Below, piece by piece: positions 1-10,602 of a DNA stretch of 64,000 nt. Within the stretch, counting starts at the first letter, position 1. Each line of letters starts with the position of its first letter. Origin of the DNA: Symbiodinium natans. Taxonomy: Eukaryota > Sar > Dinophyceae > Suessiales > Symbiodiniaceae. Under the pieces are notes generated by a model. The model made no database searches. It was not told the origin of the DNA and saw only the letters and a list, made by a program, of their open reading frames with translations. The stretch covers positions 297,374 through 361,373 of the forward strand of contig CAJNDS010002098.1 in assembly GCA_905221605.1 (NCBI GenBank), written 5' to 3'. The translations under genes were made by a program, and so were the position numbers.

Positions 1-2043
1 GGGTTGAATTCTGTGGGCTCTGGTGTTGGGGAAACGGGGCCTTTGTAGGACCCAGCTCCTTCTTTCCCACATTGGCCGTGCAGTCAGGGTGCAGTTTCTG
101 TTGTGACCGGTGGGATTAGGTGTTATCCTGGCGAACCTCCTGAACCGCTCACATAAGAAAACCTCCCTAAACTAAACCCTAAAGGCCCTAAACCCTAAAA
201 ACCCGAAAAAGAGGCCAACCTCAGCAGCCCCGGGGTGCCAGAGCCGCCCAACAGCCCAAGAACCCTTTCCCACACACCCTGTAAACCCCTGAAAACCCTT
301 AAGCCCCAAACCCTAAACGGCCCTAAACCCTAACCCGAAACCCTAAAATCCTTCACCGCGCCCAGGAAGCTCATCTTCGACCAAAGGTTCGTCCGACATC
401 GCCGGCGAGAGAGACGACGCAAGGAAGGCCAAAGCCGCCCTTTGGCGTCCGACGCAGCTTGAGCCGCATGGATGCATGCGTGCAGTTTAGGGTTTAGGGG
501 GGGTCCTTATGTTAAGGGAATACTACGATTTTGTGCGTCTATAATGGGGGTCCCTGATTTTCGAAACCCCCATGTTCTCAAACACTTAACGAGCCGAAGG
601 ACAAGGACTAGCTGCTACATGAAAGCAAACACCCTCGCAGAACAGGCGCCTAAGCCCTGGATCCTGGCACATGGATGGAAAATCGCGAGTGCACGATTTT
701 GAGACCCCTCACACAAACTAGGCTAGACCCGAAGCCCGAAACCCTAAACCCGAAAACCCGAAAAACCGAAAACCCGAAACCCACCTGAGGCTGGGGCCTT
801 CCTGCAGGCGCATCCTGACAGAAGCAAAGAAAAACCCAGGAGTGAGACACCCTCCGAATTGGCTGGGCAGAGATCCGAAACCCTGGGATAATCTTCGCAG
901 CTTCCCCGCGATCTCGGATGGACTTTAGAGGCCGAGATTAACAACCCCCAGAAACTCCCCATCTATCAAAGATCTTGAGCTTTAAAACCCTCAAGCTCTC
1001 AAGCTCTAAACCCAACATGTTTTAGGATTTTTAGGATTGAGGGCTTCGGCTTGGTGGGTGTGCTTATGGCTGTGCCCAACCTGCACTTTCCAGACAGGGC
1101 TTTAGCCCCCTTACGCCCCGACAGCCAATATATGACAGAGACTGGCTGAACAATTCTGCGTGCCGAGGGTTTAGGGAGTTTAGGGTTTAGGGTGATCCAT
1201 GCGGGGCGCCTCGGAGACAGACGGCTTGTCGACGTCCGCCTTCTCAGCTCTGTCACCCGGCCTCTCCTCAGGCTTGCTTTGTTCCCTGATCCCCGGACAC
1301 CCTTTTGCCCGAAACCTTGTGAAGCCCTCGGAAACCTTCGGAAACCCAAAGCCTGGTCGAGGGGTCCCAAAAAAAGGACACGCCTTCCTTCTCTGATCCG
1401 TCAATGGCATCTAGGCTATCCCTAAACCCCAAACCCTAAAGCCATGCACTTAGAGTGAGCAGTGTCCTTGTCAGGAGGCCGGTCGCGCCCTTCACGAGCC
1501 TTGGGCTTTGCCTTGGCCCGTGCAATTGTCGTTTCTCGGCTCTGCAAGGGAAAGAAGAACAGGGCTTAGGATTCAACAACCGGGTCCAAAGGATGTTAAC
1601 CGTTGCCTGTTGTGGGAAGCTATGGATGTCTTGATTGGTTTACGATATTAGGGGTACCTTCTTGGGTCCTTATTATAAAGGGATCGTACTTTGTGGGCGT
1701 CTATATTAGGGGTTCCCCAATGTTCGTAAACCTCCATGTAGGCCTGGTCCATTCACGGCTTGGGGTTTCGCTGCAAACCTCGTGACATCGGGGTGCACTT
1801 CGGCGGGGTCTGCGGGACGGGGCCTTATATTCACTGAATTTTGTCCAGCTCGACGCCCGAGAGTCTCTACGAATCTCTACATCTATTTGGGGTAGAAAGA
1901 GGGGGCTTTTCTATTTTGGGAATGCCCACATCACCCCAAAGCCAAAACAGTCGCCAAGAGCGCGGCTTTGGGCCGAGCTCGCTCAGGTGGCTCCGGCTTC
2001 TGGCGGGAACAGCGCGGGAACATGGCGATTACGGAGTTTTCGA
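1..2043. other. Non-coding flank with degenerate telomere-like heptamers
   Basis: I see no supportable gene here. Short runs and single copies of CCCTAAA or TTTAGGG and their variants (CCCGAAA, CCCAAAA) recur near 165-345, 485-500, 735-780, 1160-1195 and 1415-1440. Open frames of up to about 125 codons exist, but their composition is typical of chance frames in GC-rich DNA and none shows a known domain. The segment ends at the LTR retrotransposon. Confidence 0.6.
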
Positions 2044-2330
2044 TACGGGGGGACAACCAAGGAAGGAAATCAACTCCCCTAATCGCCCTGAACTTATATT
2101 TCCCAGATCGAACCAAGAAACAACCAAGAACACGGATAAGAGCAACCCAGGGGGGAAGGAAAGGGGGAAGGAATCCACACCCTTACCAAACCCTAAGAAC
2201 CCAGGCACTTCTTTTTGAACTTGTGGCTTTCTGTTCAAGCCCATCTTGAGCCAAACATGATTTCCGGGTTCATTAACCCTTCCAACTCTCAACACTAACT
2301 CTTTTCTACAATACCAATTGCAGCTCCGCA
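2044..2330 (-). repeat. 3' long terminal repeat
   Basis: 287 bp, matching 10603-10889 at a constant offset of 8,559 with no mismatch seen. On the minus strand it starts with TG directly after the purine tract GACAGGGGGAG and ends in GTA rather than the usual CA. Confidence 0.9.
2245..2255 (-). other. Spliced-leader-like 11-mer inside the LTR
   Basis: Minus-strand TTTGGCTCAAG equals the last 11 nt of the dinoflagellate spliced leader and recurs in the other LTR at 10804-10814. Upstream similarity is weak (about 13 of 17 positions with the tail of the leader). It may be a relic of a trans-spliced transcript, or chance. Confidence 0.45.
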
Positions 2331-2341
2331 CTCCCCCTGTC
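2331..2341 (-). other. Polypurine tract of the LTR element
   Basis: Minus-strand GACAGGGGGAG lies immediately upstream of the TG that opens the 3' LTR, where the plus-strand DNA primer forms in LTR elements. Confidence 0.65.
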
Positions 2342-2700
2342 CTAGGATTTCCTAGGACACATTGGAGATGCAGATCTTTTGGCCAAAAACTGCCATTACG
2401 GCAGCAGCCAGCTGCTTGAAATGCAAATTGTGGTTTAACGTCTTCCAGGACGGAATTATAGCACATTGGCTAACCTACTACCCATAGAGAATCTTTTTTC
2501 ACCTTGATCCTCTCATCACTGAAGACTCCTTGGCCTTCTTCACCACAAACCGTGGTCTTCGCTACGCGAAAAGCTACTGACTCCTACTATCAGGGATTTC
2601 CATACCCTTAATAGTAACCACCACATTGTCAGCACATTGGCTGTTCCAGCGCACCGGTCTCCAGAAAGAGAAAAACCATCCCTTCATCCATACCATCCAA

Positions 2701-4674
2701 TCACTTCTTTTTCCGATTGTTGGCAATCTTGAGGTGAAGTTGCAGCAGAATATACTCCAGGTCCGAAACTGTAAGAACAGGATCCTGTATGCCCCTTTGA
2801 ATTGAGGATACCAATCCTTCTCTCTTCGCATCCTCAATCGCCTGGCAAGATTGATCCAGCTCTTCATTCGCATTGGCAGACCCTGGTGCCTCCGCATCGG
2901 ATGGACGATCCTTTTCCTCAGGATCTTGCACCATTACCACCTCTTCTTTTTTGGGACTCTGACTTTTCTCCTTCTTCTTTGTCTTTCCACCGACATTTGA
3001 CTTTGTGCGCGCTTTTGAGGCTTTTTCCACTGCAGAAACCACCACATTGGATGATGATCCACCCTTCTCAATGACCGCCGGCATCTTCTTCGGCTTTGGA
3101 ACCATGAGGGTATAAGGATCTTCGATAGCTGCAGCTTTCCTCTTCTTTTTTACCTTTTTCTTCTCCTCCTCAACGGCAACCTCCGTCTCCGAAGTCTCAA
3201 CCACTTCTTTTTCGGCAGGAATATCTTTGCTGGACTCCCCTTCTAGGGACCTCTTTTTCCCTTTTTTGGGATCCTTTTCTTCTCCCAAATTGGCTCGCTC
3301 ATACCATATCCTCAGGTCATTGACCCATTCTTCCACCTCCGCGAGCGAAACATCGTACGACTTCACTACTTCGAGAAGTTCCAGCACTGACAACATTTCA
3401 GTGGTCCACGAAACCCATACTTGATCCATGTGGTCAGCATCTCCAGTGAACTTCAGGAGTTTGAACAATGGGTCCGCCTCTGCTCGAGCCAAATCTGACT
3501 TGCCATTGGACAGAAATGAAATCGCCTCCATCAACAGTTCCGTCATCTTGGTCTCTTCGTCATAAACCATAAAATCCTCCTCATCATCATCGAACTGTTC
3601 AGGAGAGATCTCCTTTTTTCCACCATTTGCACCAGACTTTCTCCTTGGACCATCCCTTGGGGGCGTCCTTGGAGACCTTGGCCTCTGTTTTTCCAACGGA
3701 ACCTCATGTCCAAAGACACACCTGTCACCAAACCGACACTTCCCAGACCGAGCAAACTGGACGCACCTCACACCAGTTGCATCATGCGAGAACTCACAAT
3801 CCTTTCCAACGAAACATTCTCTCCCTGCCACATAGTATTTGCACCAATATGAATGTAGCACCACATCATCTTCGGAATGGATGAATTTGCAGTCGTCACC
3901 AAATTTGCAGCGATCTTTCCCCTTGCCAAACCAATAGCAGAAACCCTTCTTCCTCTTCTCCAAGCGCTCTGCCTCATACCGGTCCATAGGGCGACTGTGC
4001 TCTACATGAACATTGCCATGTACCTGGGGACTGCTCCCTTCACCCGACGTGCTATCAGTATTTGGTGCTTGGAGTACAGCTGGAAAACCTGGCCTTGGTC
4101 CTACCACCTTCATGATCGGTTTTCCGCCAACTCCTGAGCCATGCTGAGACGATCCAAAAACATTGAACATCTTCATGAAGGCCTTCCTAGCGCCAATATT
4201 CTGCACCCTTTTGATTGGACGTTTCATTGCTCCAACCTTGCATCCAGATGCATTCAAACGACGCAACCTCCTAAACCCAACTCTATGTCCCTTCTTCCAA
4301 AGAGCCATAAGAATTTTAGAGGCAGTAACATTCTCCACCTCTACCTTTTCCAATGATCCCTCACTTCCCGGAACAAGCCCATCCATATCTGAAGACCTTT
4401 CCATCTTTTTTGACACCACTTCGTCGAGGTAGTCTTCTGAGATCCAGGGAAAGTTCCCCTTAGAGGAAGGATTGTCATCATTGTTTGGTCCTTCACCAGG
4501 ATATCCTTTGGTGTTGTCAAAGATCTTACCAGTAGTGCGGTCCTGCATAGAGAAATTCGAAGCCACGCGGGAGTACACTGACCACAAGAAAATCCTTGTG
4601 TCCGCCAGTCTGGATGACCCACTGGATTTCTCCTCTTCCGGAGAAACTTCTGGCGCTTTGCCTTCCCTCCAGTG
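2701..4674 (-). CDS. Second element frame (-1 offset) with three more CCCH fingers
   Basis: This frame is open from a stop at 4675-4677 down to 2701 and overlaps the giant frame by about 330 nt in the -1 register. The first usable start codon in it is a TTG, so it is more likely joined to the upstream frame by ribosomal frameshifting, or separated from it by a single-base indel. Three CCCH fingers follow each other around 3945-3690 (spacings C-x9-C-x5-C-x3-H and twice C-x8-C-x5-C-x3-H). A Glu/Asp-rich stretch and a Lys-rich nuclear-type C terminus follow. No classical X-XXY-YYZ slippery heptamer in the correct register was found in the overlap. About 370 nt without a gene separate its stop from the 3' LTR. 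Confidence 0.6.
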   Translation of the reverse strand, partial: HWREGKAPEVSPEEEKSSGSSRLADTRIFLWSVYSRVASNFSMQDRTTGKIFDNTKGYPGEGPNNDDNPSSKGNFPWISEDYLDEVVSKKMERSSDMDGLVPGSEGSLEKVEVENVTASKILMALWKKGHRVGFRRLRRLNASGCKVGAMKRPIKRVQNIGARKAFMKMFNVFGSSQHGSGVGGKPIMKVVGPRPGFPAVLQAPNTDSTSGEGSSPQVHGNVHVEHSRPMDRYEAERLEKRKKGFCYWFGKGKDRCKFGDDCKFIHSEDDVVLHSYWCKYYVAGRECFVGKDCEFSHDATGVRCVQFARSGKCRFGDRCVFGHEVPLEKQRPRSPRTPPRDGPRRKSGANGGKKEISPEQFDDDEEDFMVYDEETKMTELLMEAISFLSNGKSDLARAEADPLFKLLKFTGDADHMDQVWVSWTTEMLSVLELLEVVKSYDVSLAEVEEWVNDLRIWYERANLGEEKDPKKGKKRSLEGESSKDIPAEKEVVETSETEVAVEEEKKKVKKKRKAAAIEDPYTLMVPKPKKMPAVIEKGGSSSNVVVSAVEKASKARTKSNVGGKTKKKEKSQSPKKEEVVMVQDPEEKDRPSDAEAPGSANANEELDQSCQAIEDAKREGLVSSIQRGIQDPVLTVSDLEYILLQLHLKIANNRKKK

Positions 4675-7600
4675 TCACCGCTTGTCTCACCTCCAGCATC
4701 TTCAATGGGAATAAGGGATTCATTGTTCCCTTGATCAAGCACCGCATCCTCTAGTCCAAGAACTTCCAGCATCGCTGTCGAAGGATCCACCTCCTCATCC
4801 GCATCGTCGTCCATCCTTCTCCAGAGAGCCTCCAATTGGTCCGCACAAGTCGCCGCTTGAAGAAACTCCATCAACCGAGCCCTCCCGCGCTGCCAGAGAA
4901 ATTCTGAAACCATCACCGACCCTTGTGCTCCCAGACTCAGGAATGGGTGAACCATTTTGGCTACCCTCGCCATAAGTTCAATATGAACTTCCATGCCTGG
5001 ACTGCGACTCCAATCATAGGCAATTGCCTCCATAGCAGTACCAAACTTGTCCGTATTCTTGAATTCCCCTTCCAGACCAGGAGACAACAAGGCACCCATC
5101 ACCGAAAGAGGGTAATTCCCCACCGCCGGCAAGCACGGGTTGTCATGGAACGAATGATGCAGGTCAGTATAATATCCTTGATCTCTCCTTTGAAAAAGGA
5201 GTGTTCCAGTCCCTAGCTGGGCATTCATTTCATCCACTTGAACCATTTCAGCACATATCCTCTGTGCCAGGTGCGCCATTGCTGGCCAGACGGTACGATC
5301 GGTCAGACCGCGACGCATAACCCAATCAGTTGTTGGCGACTGGATCAGCGTTCCTGGATCATACACCATAACCATTGCACCGTCTCCCATTGACTGATCA
5401 GCATCGTCCTCCAGTGCCAGGTTCTCATCCTGTTCGCTTGCACCCTCGGATGACATGCTAATAACCAAATTTCGATCCATCTTATTGGACCCTTTTTGGC
5501 AATCTCTTTGCCCCATTGGCAACTTGCCAACTGCAACCTTCCAATAAATTCGAGTCAGAAGGCCTTTCACCAGCAATTGCTGAAGGTCACTCCTCACCGG
5601 ACCACCATCCAACATCTTCGCATCATTACCACGGAGATCATTGCTCCCGCCTTCTCCTTCTTTTTGGTCGGTCTCCTCGCCAGAAATCTGTACTGCTCCT
5701 TCCGGCGCCGTCTCCTGTCCAGCCACTTCATGCCCAGGAAGAACTTGAGCGCTTTCAGAGACATTCACCTGTCCAGCAGCACCTTGCCCAGGTAAAACCT
5801 CATCCGTGGAGCCCACCGCCAGCGAACCAACCATAACTGAACCATCCCTTGTTCTTTTTTGAGACCGTTCAGCTCGACGAGAAGGTTGTGGTAGCGAAAA
5901 AACTTGTGAAGTCACTTCTTGGCGGGTCTCCCCCCGCGACGCTTTGTCGCGCCCTTCGCCAAGGTGAACCGATTTTTTCGGCCCATCATTGGAGCCTGAA
6001 GAACCACTTTGTGGAACATTGCCACGACTCGCAGTTCTCCACGAATCCCTTTCTTGCAAAAAGAGTTCCTTCAGGCGTTGTACCGCATTGGTCTCCTCCT
6101 CGCTTGAATCGCTTGAGGAAGCGGCATACGAGACCAAAGCCTCCGCCTGGTCATCATCATCCACCACATCTGCCCACGCTCTGCTGAATGGATACGACAA
6201 ACCACCACGAGGTTTCACCGGCTCCAGTGGCTTCGGTTTTTCCACCACTTCCGCCAGTTGCACTCGTCGTTGTGACCGAGATCGTGGCACCTGTCGCACC
6301 TGTTTTTTGTCCAGCAAGGGCCTTCCCCTTCTTACAGGGTTTGATCTTGAACGATACTTTTTCGTTGGTGGATTCACCGGCGGCATTCCAACTCCCACCA
6401 ACCGCAGCTTCTGTACGCACAACGGAGACCTCTGCGCAAGCGTCCAACCATCACGGTACCTGACCTTATCAAAAAGCTCCCGATAGGAACCTCTCGGCAT
6501 AGTTTTTGCACCGGAGTCTTCAGCTTCACGCACCTGAGTGAGGGTTCGCACCGCCGCTCTTCCAGTCCCTTTGTTCCCAGAAGATTGTTGTACCCGTACA
6601 GATGCATCAGAAGGAACTGCCTTTTCCGGTCCTCCCGGTCGATATCGGACCTCACCCACCAATTGCAGAATTTTGCATGCGGTCACTTTGTTGATCCCTT
6701 TGTCAACCAAATCTTCCACAAAGATGAACTCTTGCAAGTCCGACACATTGGTCACACCAAGCGTAATCATCACCTCACTTACATAAGGGGTATACACCCA
6801 CAGGTGTGCGTTGCGAGCCATCCAGTTTTCAATCGGCTCCTCCGGATTGTGAAGCTGAGTACTAGTGGATGCAGCCACCGAATTCTTTTGCTCATCAGCT
6901 TCTACTTCATCCAGAATACCTTTTTCACCATCTTTTTGTGACACATTGGTCATTTGCAGTGCTTTTGGTGCCGAGGATGAGGAAGATTCAGCTCCCCCAC
7001 TTGCAGGTGGCTGAAAAGTGCTTCTGTCCGAGATCTCCCATCCTCTCTCCTTTTCAAACCGGACCTGATTGGCCACGTGTACCAGGTGTTTCAGGAGTGT
7101 CAGCCGCTCCTCTGACATCTCGTCGTGGGAGTACTTGCAGAAATTTGACCCTTTCCGGCAACGTCCTCTGAGGTAATAATCGAAACAGCAATGGTGGAAC
7201 CCTGCGTCCCTTAGCGCCTTCCTGGAAGCATTGTCCCAAGATTTGCCGGGCTCCCAAGTCCCTTCCAATGCTACATCATCGTTGTGAAGGTACCTGCATG
7301 CAGTCCCATATTTACAAGCACCTTGATTGTAATACAAGCACAGCCGACCTTTTGGCTCACCTGACGTAGGCTCACCCTTTGATGCACCTTTGCCAAAATT
7401 GTACTTGGCCCGGAAGGCTAAATCCTCCCGCTCCTGCTGTGCCTCATCCACTGTACCTTCCTCTGTGGGAGGGTCACCGATGTTCCCGTCCTCATCATCA
7501 GCTTCTTGGCTATTCTTTGGATCAGTTGACCCCCCTTCTGGCCAACCTTCACCGTACCGACGATGCTCATAGGGACACCCATCGCCATTGCGACACCTTC

Positions 7601-10568
7601 CCTTATTGAAGAACCTGCACAGCTTGCTGTAACCAGGTGACAACACCGTCTTTGGTGTCATGTAAGCCTTTTTGTACTGGTCAGGATCCATGTAGGCTTC
7701 CATTGGCTTGTTCTCCCTTTTGCTCATGGATTGCACTGCACCATCAAGCTCCTGCAAAAATAGCTTGGTGTCCAACCAAAGCGCGTTCCAAAACTCCTCT
7801 TCCCCTTGATCCAGCACCACTGCCACCGCATCACCCACAACTGGTCGAGAAAATCTCCTTTTCCTACGTGCCAGTTCGAAGAGCGCGTTGTGGTACTGTG
7901 TTCGGGAAAAGGTGGTTAACTCCCCCAAACCTGTGTTTTCTGTACCATCAGGCTCCCAACCATCATCTTGCAAGATGCCATACGCGCGCCGAGCTTCCGC
8001 ATTGAGGAATGCCTGATCCGCAACACACTCCTGTAAATCTTCCATCGGCCGACCTAACAGCATCCCAGTAATTTTGCCAACATAGGCTTCCTCTTCATTT
8101 CCATTCTCCAGAAGAGCTTTGTAGATCTTTTCTCCATAAAGTTGCCTTTCTTTTCGTTCTTCAGAAGACAACTCCTGTACCACAAGCTCTTCATCGGATT
8201 GCTCTTCCTCCTGTTTCCAGTCCCATTGACCGTTGGAATCTTGGTACCATTGACCAGCATACCATGAATCCGTCCACCACGTACTCCAGCCGCTGGGTTT
8301 CCACTTCCGCAGCGTCGAAGAAGAGTCCTCCACGTCCTCTTCCAAAACCAGAAAGGTGTCCAAGATTATGGTACCATCATCTTCCACTCGTTTCACTGTT
8401 CCATTGACAGTATCACCAAACTTGAACTGATATGCATTGTTCCCTTCTGCAGGAATCAATACATTCATATCCCCATGGTCCAAAAAGGCTCCATACCCAT
8501 TGATGCAGCGCACTAGACCCATGATCTCATCTCCCTCTTGATAGCAATGTGGCCCAGGTGACTCCAAGGCTCCCGCTCGGGGCACTTTCTTTACACGCTC
8601 TTCAGAAACCATCTCTGTATCATCGGCTCCTGGCGCATCCTTTGTCTTCACCTTTGGGTCACACTGCTCGTCCTGCTCCACGAGTCCCACAAGCTCATCT
8701 TTTTTGTGCTCCTGGATTTCAGGACCTCCCTTTTTCTCCGCCAACGGCTTTGCCTCATCTGCTGTAGTTCGCTCGGTGTCGACTTCCGGTGAACTTCCAG
8801 ACGGCAACGCTTCTCCCTTCATGGGAGTGGACCCATCATTGGAGTCCTTTGTCTCACCTTCTGCAGCAGGCAAATCTTCTTCCACTGCAGGGCAATTGAG
8901 TCGATCATCCACGGCAGGCACGCTTTCTTCCACCGCAGGCTCCTTTGGTTCCATGGCCTCCAAAGGAGAATTTCCACCATCATTGACCACAGCTGCCTCA
9001 TTGGCTCCGGTGTAGCCCTTGTCATTTCGTTCCTCGCTGCTAACTTCAGGTTGCACCAGTGCGTCCACCTGTGAACCTCCATCATCAGCTGCTGCGGAGA
9101 CCTGCGCCCCATTGTTGCAGTCGCCCGTGGAACGTACCACCACATGCACCTCAACCCGTGCTTCCTTCGCACTCCAGGTAATATCTGGCGCATCAACCCG
9201 CGCATCATTGGCGCTCCAGGCCTCATTTTTCAGATCATCCGTGTCTCCAGCTATTCCAGAAGCTTCTTTTTCCCCTTGAATGGCAGAATTCTTGGCACCA
9301 AACGAAGAGACCTCCTCAGTCGTAACACACAACTTTTTCTCTCCATCCTCCGAATCTCCAGGACCACCTTCCTGAACAACAGGTACCACATCCACCACTC
9401 GCTCTTCTGCAGCCGACACAGTTCCGATCACCTCATTGGGCATTTTCTCTTCTGGATCCACCAATTCCATCGCTGCCCCACCCTCAGAAAGCGCTTCTGT
9501 TTCTTCCCGATCCAGGTGTTGAGCTCCAGCGATGTTGGCTTGGTTCCCAGGAATCCCTTCCTCATCAGGAGAACCCGGGGTCGGGGCGTCACCATCAGCC
9601 CTAGGACCGCTATCCCTGATAGTAGAGGAAAAATCTTTTTCACCTAAACTATTTACACTACCCTGGAATGCCCTCGTAGACTCAGTCTTCGGAGTAGAGG
9701 ATGAAGAATCCAGTGCCGCCTCCATTTCCAGCTCATTGCCCAAAGGAGACCCAACCACCTCGTCACTCTTCACCTTTTCACCTACCACCGGCAATGTCCA
9801 CTTGGTTTCGTGCGTATCCAGGCAGTAATAATATTGTCTCCCATCTTCATGGAGGTGCAATTCCCACATTGTGCCATCACACGCTTGGATCAGATGCTCG
9901 TCTTTCCGAAAACCGTCCCTTTCAGAAACCTGTCGCATCTCGTCCTCTTCTTCTGACAGCTGTCGCAACCGTTCAGCCTCCATCTGTAGGATCTCCTCCT
10001 CCCCCATGGCGTATTCAGCAGCAGGTGCAGCTTCAAAGCCGTCCGCGCCCTTCTGTTTGTGACCGCTTCCACCACCTTGGGAACTCGAAGATGGACCCTT
10101 TTTGATCTTGTTCAACGGCCTCCTGGTCGCTTGTAGCACTTCTCCAATCAGATCGGTCTGAGACTCTTGGTCTACCATTCGACCCGAAGTCGAAGACGAC
10201 GGCTGGTACCCGTGTTTGTGTAACACTCGTAAAACAGTCACCTCCATTTCACGATCTATGCCACCAGTCGCATCCCAGTTCCTTTTTTCACCAGGCTTTG
10301 GCGGTACAGAAACAGCACGTCCTTCAGCTTCAGCATTGCTAACCATATCCCTATTGGGATTCATACCCGCATTGGGGCTTTCTGCAACCAAGGCCTCTTC
10401 CAGATGTACTTCAGCGTCGGGAATCACCTCTTCCAACACCGATCTTTCACCCAGAGACTCAGCTGCACCATTTCCAGCTCCACCATCTTGTCCACCATCC
10501 GAGGCAAGTTGGAGCCATCGCTTCGGGGAAGGCATTGCTTCTTGATCCCAAAAACCTTGAAAGAACAC
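4341..10568 (-). CDS. Giant gag-like protein with WW-like, S1-like, CCCH and SAM-like segments
   Basis: A frame of about 2,075 codons that starts at an ATG soon after the primer-binding site and fills most of the element. Segments, by approximate residue: WW-like at 228-260 (W in MWELHL, aromatic YYYC, W in TKWTLP); S1-like RNA-binding fold at about 673-745 (GYGAFLDHGDMNVLIP); CCCH fingers near 981-1004 (C-x7-C-x5-C-x3-H), 1073-1097 (same spacing) and 1124-1150 (C-x8-C-x6-C-x3-H); a SAM-like helical stretch near 1244-1303; then an Arg/Ser-rich basic region. Long acidic low-complexity runs fill the N-terminal half. CCCH fingers and S1 folds bind RNA, so an RNA-packaging (Gag) role is the simplest inference. 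No enzyme motif was found. The last 80 or so codons overlap the next frame and look less natural than that frame, so the authentic product may shift -1 before the stop. Confidence 0.7.
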   Translation of the reverse strand: MFFQGFWDQEAMPSPKRWLQLASDGGQDGGAGNGAAESLGERSVLEEVIPDAEVHLEEALVAESPNAGMNPNRDMVSNAEAEGRAVSVPPKPGEKRNWDATGGIDREMEVTVLRVLHKHGYQPSSSTSGRMVDQESQTDLIGEVLQATRRPLNKIKKGPSSSSQGGGSGHKQKGADGFEAAPAAEYAMGEEEILQMEAERLRQLSEEEDEMRQVSERDGFRKDEHLIQACDGTMWELHLHEDGRQYYYCLDTHETKWTLPVVGEKVKSDEVVGSPLGNELEMEAALDSSSSTPKTESTRAFQGSVNSLGEKDFSSTIRDSGPRADGDAPTPGSPDEEGIPGNQANIAGAQHLDREETEALSEGGAAMELVDPEEKMPNEVIGTVSAAEERVVDVVPVVQEGGPGDSEDGEKKLCVTTEEVSSFGAKNSAIQGEKEASGIAGDTDDLKNEAWSANDARVDAPDITWSAKEARVEVHVVVRSTGDCNNGAQVSAAADDGGSQVDALVQPEVSSEERNDKGYTGANEAAVVNDGGNSPLEAMEPKEPAVEESVPAVDDRLNCPAVEEDLPAAEGETKDSNDGSTPMKGEALPSGSSPEVDTERTTADEAKPLAEKKGGPEIQEHKKDELVGLVEQDEQCDPKVKTKDAPGADDTEMVSEERVKKVPRAGALESPGPHCYQEGDEIMGLVRCINGYGAFLDHGDMNVLIPAEGNNAYQFKFGDTVNGTVKRVEDDGTIILDTFLVLEEDVEDSSSTLRKWKPSGWSTWWTDSWYAGQWYQDSNGQWDWKQEEEQSDEELVVQELSSEERKERQLYGEKIYKALLENGNEEEAYVGKITGMLLGRPMEDLQECVADQAFLNAEARRAYGILQDDGWEPDGTENTGLGELTTFSRTQYHNALFELARRKRRFSRPVVGDAVAVVLDQGEEEFWNALWLDTKLFLQELDGAVQSMSKRENKPMEAYMDPDQYKKAYMTPKTVLSPGYSKLCRFFNKGRCRNGDGCPYEHRRYGEGWPEGGSTDPKNSQEADDEDGNIGDPPTEEGTVDEAQQEREDLAFRAKYNFGKGASKGEPTSGEPKGRLCLYYNQGACKYGTACRYLHNDDVALEGTWEPGKSWDNASRKALRDAGFHHCCFDYYLRGRCRKGSNFCKYSHDEMSEERLTLLKHLVHVANQVRFEKERGWEISDRSTFQPPASGGAESSSSSAPKALQMTNVSQKDGEKGILDEVEADEQKNSVAASTSTQLHNPEEPIENWMARNAHLWVYTPYVSEVMITLGVTNVSDLQEFIFVEDLVDKGINKVTACKILQLVGEVRYRPGGPEKAVPSDASVRVQQSSGNKGTGRAAVRTLTQVREAEDSGAKTMPRGSYRELFDKVRYRDGWTLAQRSPLCVQKLRLVGVGMPPVNPPTKKYRSRSNPVRRGRPLLDKKQVRQVPRSRSQRRVQLAEVVEKPKPLEPVKPRGGLSYPFSRAWADVVDDDDQAEALVSYAASSSDSSEEETNAVQRLKELFLQERDSWRTASRGNVPQSGSSGSNDGPKKSVHLGEGRDKASRGETRQEVTSQVFSLPQPSRRAERSQKRTRDGSVMVGSLAVGSTDEVLPGQGAAGQVNVSESAQVLPGHEVAGQETAPEGAVQISGEETDQKEGEGGSNDLRGNDAKMLDGGPVRSDLQQLLVKGLLTRIYWKVAVGKLPMGQRDCQKGSNKMDRNLVISMSSEGASEQDENLALEDDADQSMGDGAMVMVYDPGTLIQSPTTDWVMRRGLTDRTVWPAMAHLAQRICAEMVQVDEMNAQLGTGTLLFQRRDQGYYTDLHHSFHDNPCLPAVGNYPLSVMGALLSPGLEGEFKNTDKFGTAMEAIAYDWSRSPGMEVHIELMARVAKMVHPFLSLGAQGSVMVSEFLWQRGRARLMEFLQAATCADQLEALWRRMDDDADEEVDPSTAMLEVLGLEDAVLDQGNNESLIPIEDAGGETSGDTGGKAKRQKFLRKRRNPVGHPDWRTQGFSCGQCTPAWLRISLCRTALLVRSLTTPKDILVKDQTMMTILPLRGTFPGSQKTTSTKWCQKRWKGLQIWMGLFREVRDHWKR

Positions 10569-10590
10569 TTAACCGCAGGGAACCTAATTT

Positions 10591-10602
10591 GGGCTCATAA
10601 CC
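10591..10602 (-). other. Primer-binding site, half-tRNA-iMet type
   Basis: Minus-strand GGTTATGAGCCC directly follows the 5' LTR. Its complement GGGCTCATAACC matches the anticodon stem-loop of an initiator tRNA-Met (CAT anticodon in the middle), not a tRNA 3' end. Drosophila copia is known to prime from a cleaved 5' half of initiator tRNA-Met, so the site supports a copia-like mode of priming. Confidence 0.7.

Noticed and set aside
2701..10568. Reverse transcriptase, integrase or protease in the LTR element
   Set aside because: I looked for YxDD, HHCC, DDE and DTG/DSG contexts and found none with supporting flanks.
2570..10568. Frequent CATTGG words on the plus strand of the element
   Set aside because: They look numerous, but could reflect codon use (Asn codons followed by G) in the long frame; without counting against expectation I do not report a signal.
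10591..10602. A tRNA-Met gene
   Set aside because: Only the anticodon-loop complement is present; no acceptor stem or other arms surround it.
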